Assembly: GCA_910577035.1 (NCBI GenBank)
Contig: CAJTKW010000041.1
Location: 24,988-35,675, forward strand
DNA length: 10,688 bases
Source: an uncultured Acetatifactor sp.
Lineage (GTDB): Bacteria > Bacillota > Clostridia > Lachnospirales > Lachnospiraceae
Direction: 5' to 3'
Made by a program: the position numbers and the translations under genes. Every line of letters starts with the position of its first letter. Position 1 is the stretch's first letter. The notes under the pieces were generated by a model that was given only the letters and a program-made list of their open reading frames with translations, was not told where the DNA came from and did no database searches. Shown here in pieces: positions 6,743 through 10,688 of this stretch.

Positions 6743-8413
6743 CTATGCGGATAACGCAATAAACTGCTCCAGCTTGCTTAATGCTCTGCCGCTGTCGATG
6801 GTTGCTTCCGCCAGCTTAACGGCATCGGCAAGCTTCCCGGCCTTGCCGGCCACAAACAACGCTGCCGCTGCATTCAGCACCGCCGCATCCCGCTTTGCCC
6901 CCCGCTCCCGGCCTTCCAGAATAGCGCGGGTAATCGCCGCATTTTCCGCAGGAGTACCGCCCAGAAGGTCTCCCTTTTGGCCGCGCTTTAGCCCTACGCT
7001 CTCCGGTGTGATCGTGGTCATCCGAGTCTTTCCCTCCTGAAAGCAGCAAATATCGGTAGGCCCGCAGATTGAAATCTCATCCAGCTTTTCCTGCCCGTAT
7101 ACCACCATGCCCCGCTTCACCCCAAGGCTCAGCAAGGCCCTGGCCATGGGCTCCAGCAGGCTTCTGTCATACACTCCCATTACCTGCATGCTTGCCCTGG
7201 CAGGGTTAGTCAGAGGGCCCAGAATGTTAAAGACTGTACGGATGCCCAGCTCTTTTCGGATTGCCCCCACATATTTCATGGCAGTATGATATTTTTGGGC
7301 AAACAGGAAGCAAATCCCCGCCTCGTGCAGCAGTTTTGCCGCCTTTTCCGGCTCCACCGAAATAGTAACTCCCAGGGCCTCCAGACAGTCTGCCGCACCG
7401 GATCTGGAGCTTGCCGCCCGGTTACCGTGCTTTGCCACAGGCACCCCTGCACCGGCGACAATCAGGGATGCCGTGGTGGAAATATTGAAAGAATTGGAAC
7501 CGTCTCCCCCTGTCCCTACAATCTCCATTACCTCCATGCCATGCACTACCGGCAGCGCATGATCCCGCATAGCCTCCGCCGAGCCGGTGATTTCTTCAAT
7601 GGTTTCCCCCTTCATGGACAGGGCGGTCAGATAAGCGCTCTTCTGCACATCACTGGCCTCGCCGTTCATGATCTCATTCATCACTGCCTTTGCCGTCTCA
7701 TAGCCGATGTCCTGCATCTTCGACAGTCTGGCAATCGCCTGGCCGATCATTTGTTCTCTGCTTTCGCCCATACCCTTTTTCCCGTCCTGCAGTTTTCCCC
7801 TGTCTTTGCCTTTTTCCAACAACGCTTCTTTCTGACAGTCCTCCCTCTTTTTGCCCAGAAAGTTTTCCAGAATCCGATATCCTTCCGGTGTCAGCACGGA
7901 TTCCGGATGGAACTGTACGCCATATACCGGATATTTTTCATGCTCCACCGCCATGATTTCCCCGTCATAGGTTCTGGCGGTCACCCGCAGCGTGTCAAGG
8001 TCCATGGGCAGCTCCGCCGCCAGAGAATGATACCGGGCCACCGTAATTTCCTTTTCCATTCCCCGAAATAAAACACTGTCCGTATCCAGCGCCACCGGGG
8101 ACTGCTTGCCGTGCATGAGCCGCTTCGCATAGGTGACCCCAGCCCCGAATACCTCACAAATTGCCTGATGCCCAAGACAGATACCCAATATGGGTATTTC
8201 CCCCGCAAAGCACCGGATCACGTCCTCACAGATTCCCGCGTCTGCCGGCTTTCCCGGTCCCGGTGACAAAATAATGTGAGTAGGGGCAAGCGCCCGGATT
8301 TCCTCCACCGTCAGCTCGTCATTGCGCACCACCTTCACCTCCGGCTCCACCGCTGCGGTAAGCTGGTATACGTTATAAGAAAAACTGTCATAGTTATCAA
8401 TCAAAAGAATCAT
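6743..8413 (-). CDS. trpGD: Bifunctional anthranilate synthase glutaminase / anthranilate phosphoribosyltransferase
   Basis: A fused protein of 556 residues. The N-terminal part (1 to ~187) is the class I glutamine amidotransferase that supplies ammonia to TrpE. It has DNYDSFSYN (6-14), the oxyanion segment LSPGPG (49-54), the nucleophile Cys79 in GICLGHQ, and His169/Glu171 in FHPES. The C-terminal part (~222-556) is TrpD, which transfers phosphoribose from PRPP to anthranilate. It has GTGGDGSNSFNIST (300-313), KHGNRAASSRSGAADCLEALG split over 328-348, and NILGPLTNP (396-404). A very charged linker of about 35 residues (187-222) joins them. E. coli has the same fusion order, but many Firmicutes keep two genes. 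The ATG at 8413 has AGGAGGG upstream and overlaps the trpE end by 17 nt, fitting coupled synthesis of the two anthranilate synthase subunits. Confidence 0.97.
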   Translation of the reverse strand: MILLIDNYDSFSYNVYQLTAAVEPEVKVVRNDELTVEEIRALAPTHIILSPGPGKPADAGICEDVIRCFAGEIPILGICLGHQAICEVFGAGVTYAKRLMHGKQSPVALDTDSVLFRGMEKEITVARYHSLAAELPMDLDTLRVTARTYDGEIMAVEHEKYPVYGVQFHPESVLTPEGYRILENFLGKKREDCQKEALLEKGKDRGKLQDGKKGMGESREQMIGQAIARLSKMQDIGYETAKAVMNEIMNGEASDVQKSAYLTALSMKGETIEEITGSAEAMRDHALPVVHGMEVMEIVGTGGDGSNSFNISTTASLIVAGAGVPVAKHGNRAASSRSGAADCLEALGVTISVEPEKAAKLLHEAGICFLFAQKYHTAMKYVGAIRKELGIRTVFNILGPLTNPARASMQVMGVYDRSLLEPMARALLSLGVKRGMVVYGQEKLDEISICGPTDICCFQEGKTRMTTITPESVGLKRGQKGDLLGGTPAENAAITRAILEGRERGAKRDAAVLNAAAALFVAGKAGKLADAVKLAEATIDSGRALSKLEQFIALSA

Positions 8414-9887
8414 CTTTCATTCCCTCCTGTGCCGCTTGAACTGCTTCCACCACCGCCGCTGCCTTCCGGATGCACTCCCGGTATTCCTTCTCCGGCACAC
8501 TGTCCGCCACAATACCTGCCCCGGAGCGGATAAATACCTTTCCGTTCCGGGAAAAGGCCAGCCGGATGGCAATGCAGGTATCCAGGCTGCCGGTAAAGGA
8601 AAGATAACCGATGGCCCCTCCGTAGATACCCCGTTTATTATTTTCCAGCTCGTTAATAATCTCACAGGCCCGCAGCTTGGGCGCTCCCGACAGGGTTCCC
8701 GCCGGCAGAATGGCATCCACCGCGTCCAAAGCATCCCTGTCCTCTCTGATAATGCCGCTGACGGTGGAGCCAAGGTGCATCACATGAGAATACCGCTCCA
8801 CGGACATATATTTTTCCACCTGTACCGTTCCGATCCGACTCAGCTTTCCGATGTCGTTTCTTCCTAAGTCCACCAGCATGTTATGCTCGGCCCGCTCCTT
8901 CTCATCCGTCAGAAGCTCCTGCTCCAGCAGCAGGTCTTCCTCCTCCGTCCTGCCCCTGGGTCTCGTTCCCGCCAGGGGAAAGGTGTAAAGCTTATCCTGC
9001 TCCAGCTTTACCAGCGTCTCCGGGCTGGCTCCGGCGATCTCCCCGTCCGTCCCGGAAAAGTAGAACATATAAGGGGAGGGATTTTTAATCCTCAGCACTC
9101 TGTAGGCATCCAGAAGGCTTCCCTCCAGCTCTGCCTCCAGCCGGTTGGAAAGCACCACCTGGAAAATATCTCCCTCCCGGATATAGCCCTTTGCTTTTTC
9201 CACCATACTGCAGTACGCTGCCTCATCAAACAGAGGATGAAATTCCGACTTCAGCTTCAGGGGCGCATCCGCTGCCTTCTCCCCTCTGCGGATCATCTGT
9301 TTCATCTCTTCCAGCTCCAGAACCGCCCGGTGATAATTTGTCTCCAGATCATCGGTTTTCACATTGATTATCAGCAGGAGCTTCTGCCTTTCATTGTCAA
9401 AGGCAATCACTTTATGAAACAGCATCAGGTTCACATCCGGAAAGCCTTCCCCGTCCCCGGCATCCAGCTTCAGCCCGGGCTCGGCGTATTTGATATAATC
9501 GTAGGAGAAATAGCCCACCAGCCCGCCTGTAAAGGAAGGCAGCACCCCCAGGCTGGGGCTGCGGTTTTCCCGGATCATATTGCGGATACAGCTGCGGACA
9601 TCCTCCGCCACGGTCTGTACTGCCAGAGGCGTCCTGATCTTCACCGTCCCGTTGCGGCAGGTAAGCTCCAGCACCGGATCATATCCTAAGAAAGAATACC
9701 TCCCCCATCGCTTCTCCGAATCCGCACTTTCCAGCAGGAACACATGGCGGCTGACCTTCTTTAGGATCCGCAGCATCTCCATGGGCGTACAGATGTCTGC
9801 AAGCAGTTCCGTACAGACAGGAAGCAATCCATACTCTCCCTGTGCCGCCAGTTTTTTACATTCCTCCAATGTCAGGTTTGTCTTCAT
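8397..9887 (-). CDS. trpE: Anthranilate synthase component I
   Basis: Converts chorismate plus ammonia (from the TrpG domain) to anthranilate, the committed step. At 496 residues it is full length. The N-terminal regulatory half has LLES (51-54) and GYFSYD (125-130). The chorismate-binding half has IFQVVLSNRL (241-250), NPSPYMFY (269-276), GTRPRGRTEEED (307-318), HNMLVDLGRND (335-345), HVMHLGSTVSG (368-378), LPAGTLSGAPK (394-404), RGIYGGAIGY (419-428) and IRSGAGIVADS (453-463). Ser54 in LLES matches the serine tied to tryptophan feedback inhibition in enteric TrpE, so allosteric control is probably kept. The ATG at 9887 is chosen because AGGAGGAG lies just upstream. The same frame stays open to 10058, but that stretch is the T-box terminator and antiterminator. 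First gene of the operon. Confidence 0.97.
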   Translation of the reverse strand: MKTNLTLEECKKLAAQGEYGLLPVCTELLADICTPMEMLRILKKVSRHVFLLESADSEKRWGRYSFLGYDPVLELTCRNGTVKIRTPLAVQTVAEDVRSCIRNMIRENRSPSLGVLPSFTGGLVGYFSYDYIKYAEPGLKLDAGDGEGFPDVNLMLFHKVIAFDNERQKLLLIINVKTDDLETNYHRAVLELEEMKQMIRRGEKAADAPLKLKSEFHPLFDEAAYCSMVEKAKGYIREGDIFQVVLSNRLEAELEGSLLDAYRVLRIKNPSPYMFYFSGTDGEIAGASPETLVKLEQDKLYTFPLAGTRPRGRTEEEDLLLEQELLTDEKERAEHNMLVDLGRNDIGKLSRIGTVQVEKYMSVERYSHVMHLGSTVSGIIREDRDALDAVDAILPAGTLSGAPKLRACEIINELENNKRGIYGGAIGYLSFTGSLDTCIAIRLAFSRNGKVFIRSGAGIVADSVPEKEYRECIRKAAAVVEAVQAAQEGMKDDSFD

Positions 9888-9934
9888 ACGCAAATCTCCT
9901 CCTGTCCTTCCTGGTTTCCTGCCGCCTGTGCACG

Positions 9935-9975
9935 AAAAAAAGTCCCTGGCAGAATATTCCTGTTCTGCCAAGGAC
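9935..9975 (-). terminator. T-box-controlled intrinsic terminator before trpE
   Basis: Arms GTCCTTGGCAGAA and TTCTGCCAGGGAC form a 13-bp stem with one G-U pair and an 8-nt loop, followed at once by seven T residues. It ends 47 nt before the trpE start. It should stop transcription by default when tRNA-Trp is charged. Confidence 0.95.
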
Positions 9976-10006
9976 GAGATTACAATTTTCCCGCGGTGCC
10001 ACCTTG
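9969..10006 (-). promoter_or_regulatory. T-box antiterminator helix
   Basis: CAAGG (10002-10006) pairs with CCTTG (9969-9973), and GCGGGA (9989-9994) pairs with TCTCGT (9974-9979) with two G-U pairs. The conserved UGGCACC bulge lies between the two short helices. The UGGC in the bulge can pair with a tRNA 3' GCCA. The 3' strand (9969-9975) is also part of the terminator's first arm, so the two structures exclude each other, as T-box attenuation requires. Confidence 0.85.
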
Positions 10007-10188
10007 TTTCGCCTGAAAAGACGCTCTCATAAGATACTATGTACATCAAGTGTACCATTATATCCCCGGCAGCTCACGCGTGCCTCACGTCGCAGTATAC
10101 TCAAGAAACTCAAGATAGGAATGAATTTCCTTTTCATGGGAATGTTCTCTTTCCCTGCGAGTTCCCTTTTCGCTGCGCCCTCCGTGGT

Positions 10189-10191
10189 CCA
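10189..10191 (-). promoter_or_regulatory. Candidate T-box specifier codon UGG (Trp)
   Basis: In the leader RNA the triplet UGG sits in UUAAAUGGACC. This is 3' of the distal Stem I elements (AGAGAG and GGAACG), is followed by a purine, and lies about 190 nt before the T-box motif, where a specifier is expected. Tryptophan is the amino acid made by the operon, which supports the reading. Other UGG triplets in the leader lack this context. Confidence 0.8.
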
Positions 10192-10268
10192 TTTAACAGC
10201 CTGCGTTCCGACCTTTCTCAGCCTCCGGTCTCTCTGTAAGTGCACACACTGACCCGTTTTCCCGATCA

Positions 10269-10298
10269 GCGGCAGCCTCCTTTTGTCAGGAAAGCCGC
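10269..10298 (-). other. Extra hairpin in the 5' part of the trp leader
   Basis: In the RNA, GCGGC (10294-10298) pairs with GCCGC (10269-10273), and UUUCCU pairs with AGGAGG across a two-base CU bulge, giving about 11 bp. It lies between the predicted transcript start and the recognisable Stem I. No T-run follows. It may be an accessory helix, or an alternative fold that competes with the Stem I base, since CGCUG (10267-10271) could instead pair with CAGCG (10171-10175). Confidence 0.45.
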
Positions 10299-10350
10299 AC
10301 CGTTTTTATCTCCACATCTTCGGTTTTATGTCCGCTATGAATTTTGTATT

Positions 10351-10379
10351 ATATTACTTCACACCGTATCCTGTGTCAA
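10351..10379 (-). promoter_or_regulatory. Sigma-A type promoter of the trp operon
   Basis: The -35 box TTGACA (10374-10379) matches consensus fully. The spacer is 17 nt and the -10 box is TAATAT (10351-10356). The predicted transcript start is near 10344, giving a leader of about 457 nt before trpE. Two A6 tracts on the same strand (10384-10389 and 10393-10398), nine bases apart, lie just upstream and could act as an UP element or bend the DNA. No repressor operator is evident, which fits control by the T-box alone. Confidence 0.9.
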
Positions 10380-10422
10380 GTACTTTTTTGCATTTTTTGT
10401 AATTCAGATTTGTGGTAACAGT

Positions 10423-10688
10423 TCAGTTATCTGTCTGCAGCTCCCCTAAAGCCTGTGCCCAGCACTCCTCCGGTATCTCCGGCCATATGCACTGGCCTTT
10501 GGTTTGCCGGCACAGCTCCATGGCCCTGTCCAGCACGTCCACATGGTCAATCTCCACACCCCTAATCATATACTTAGTGATCCTGCACCAATAGGGCGCA
10601 TAAGCCTCCATCCCGGAATCACAGATCTGGCGGACCGCCTCCTCCACATCATACGTAAGGCTGATAAACTCCCGCTTCCAGCTTCCGT
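10423..10688 (-). CDS. Unrecognised protein, C-terminal fragment
   Basis: The frame is open from the window edge to the TGA at 10423, so this is the last ~87 residues of a gene that starts outside. A GTG at 10647 lies mid-frame with codons open on both sides, and no ribosome binding site marks it as a start. The visible part is soluble-looking and mixed alpha/beta, with a high share of Cys, Trp and Glu (motifs EAYAPYWCRITKYMIRG, DHVDVLDRAMELC and CIWPEIPEECWAQAL). No membrane segment or known catalytic motif is seen, and I do not recognise the family. It points the same way as trp and ends 44 nt before the trp -35 box. No terminator hairpin with a T-run lies between, so some read-through into the trp leader is possible. 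Codon use resembles the neighbours. Confidence 0.6.
   Translation of the reverse strand, partial: GSWKREFISLTYDVEEAVRQICDSGMEAYAPYWCRITKYMIRGVEIDHVDVLDRAMELCRQTKGQCIWPEIPEECWAQALGELQTDN

Larger units (their letters stand above)
9935..10344 (-). ncRNA. T-box riboswitch leader of the trp operon (tRNA-Trp sensing)
   Basis: The gene-free stretch 9888-10422 is explained mainly by this RNA. On the minus strand, in order: a distal Stem I region with the AG-bulge sequence AGAGAG, the loop GGAGGCTGAGAAA and GGAACG (about 10206-10236); a specifier candidate AAA-TGG-ACC; a Stem III-like hairpin (10010-10023); the conserved GCGAAACAAGGTGGCACCGCGG; and a strong terminator. T-box RNAs bind a tRNA anticodon at the specifier and the free tRNA 3' end at the bulge. 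Uncharged tRNA stabilises the antiterminator and lets polymerase continue. Both signals point to tRNA-Trp: UGG as codon, and UGGC in the bulge pairing with GCCA. The leader start is inferred from the promoter. The lower Stem I pairing could not be settled by eye, and the part before it is unusually long. Confidence 0.93.

Noticed and set aside
7286..8071. Plus-strand open frame of 261 codons opposite trpGD
   Set aside because: It is antisense to strongly conserved TrpG and TrpD motifs, is rich in His, Arg and Cys as expected for shadow frames, and has no start signals.
9888..10058. In-frame upstream extension of trpE (57 extra codons)
   Set aside because: It covers the T-box terminator and antiterminator, and a strong ribosome binding site sits directly before the ATG at 9887.
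10027..10245. A 72-codon minus-strand frame in the trp leader, containing one Trp codon
   Set aside because: It begins at a GTG without a ribosome binding site and overlaps Stem I. The Trp codon is the T-box specifier itself, so it is not a leader peptide with clustered Trp codons.
10381..10400. T-rich stretch on the plus strand as a terminator
   Set aside because: No stable hairpin precedes it, and on the minus strand it forms A-tracts just upstream of the trp -35 box.

Overview
The window looks like a low-to-mid-GC anaerobic Firmicute, most likely Lachnospiraceae or a close clostridial relative. The grounds are a T-box leader controlling a trp operon, strong GGAGG-type ribosome binding sites, a fused trpGD gene, and a yxlEFG-like small-protein/ABC cassette under an XRE-type regulator. 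The genus cannot be fixed by eye.

Left part (1-3073, plus strand): the 3' end of a helix-turn-helix (XRE/Cro-CI) regulator with a long helical sensor-like C-terminus. It is followed by three tightly packed genes: a 66-residue two-helix PLDc_N/YxlE-like membrane protein, an ABC ATPase and an ABC-2 type permease. Order and sizes resemble the end of the Bacillus subtilis sigY operon (yxlE-yxlF-yxlG). The ATPase carries an unusual low-complexity insertion made of imperfect 24-nt repeats.

Main part (3122-9887, minus strand, convergent with the ABC cassette): a complete tryptophan operon in the order trpE, trpGD, trpC, trpF, trpB, trpA. It encodes every step from chorismate to tryptophan. The junctions trpE/trpGD, trpC/trpF and trpF/trpB overlap, by 17, 17 and 4 nt. 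TrpF has an extra C-terminal tail of about 55 residues built from tandem GEKQ/EEKQ tetrapeptides, which ends exactly in the trpB start.

Regulatory part (9888-10422): no protein gene. It holds a near-consensus sigma-A promoter (TTGACA, 17 nt, TAATAT) and a roughly 410-nt T-box riboswitch leader. A UGG (Trp) specifier candidate, the AAGGTGGCACCGCG T-box, and mutually exclusive antiterminator and terminator hairpins can all be read. The UGGC bulge matches a tRNA ending in GCCA, as expected for tRNA-Trp. Uncharged tRNA-Trp should therefore allow read-through into trpE.

Right edge (10423-10688, minus strand): the 3' end of an unrecognised gene pointing the same way as trp.

I found no clearly new system. 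The items most worth a second look are the TrpF repeat tail, the repeat insertion in the ABC ATPase, the Asp-to-Glu change at the second catalytic acid of TrpA, and the unusually long 5' part of the T-box leader.
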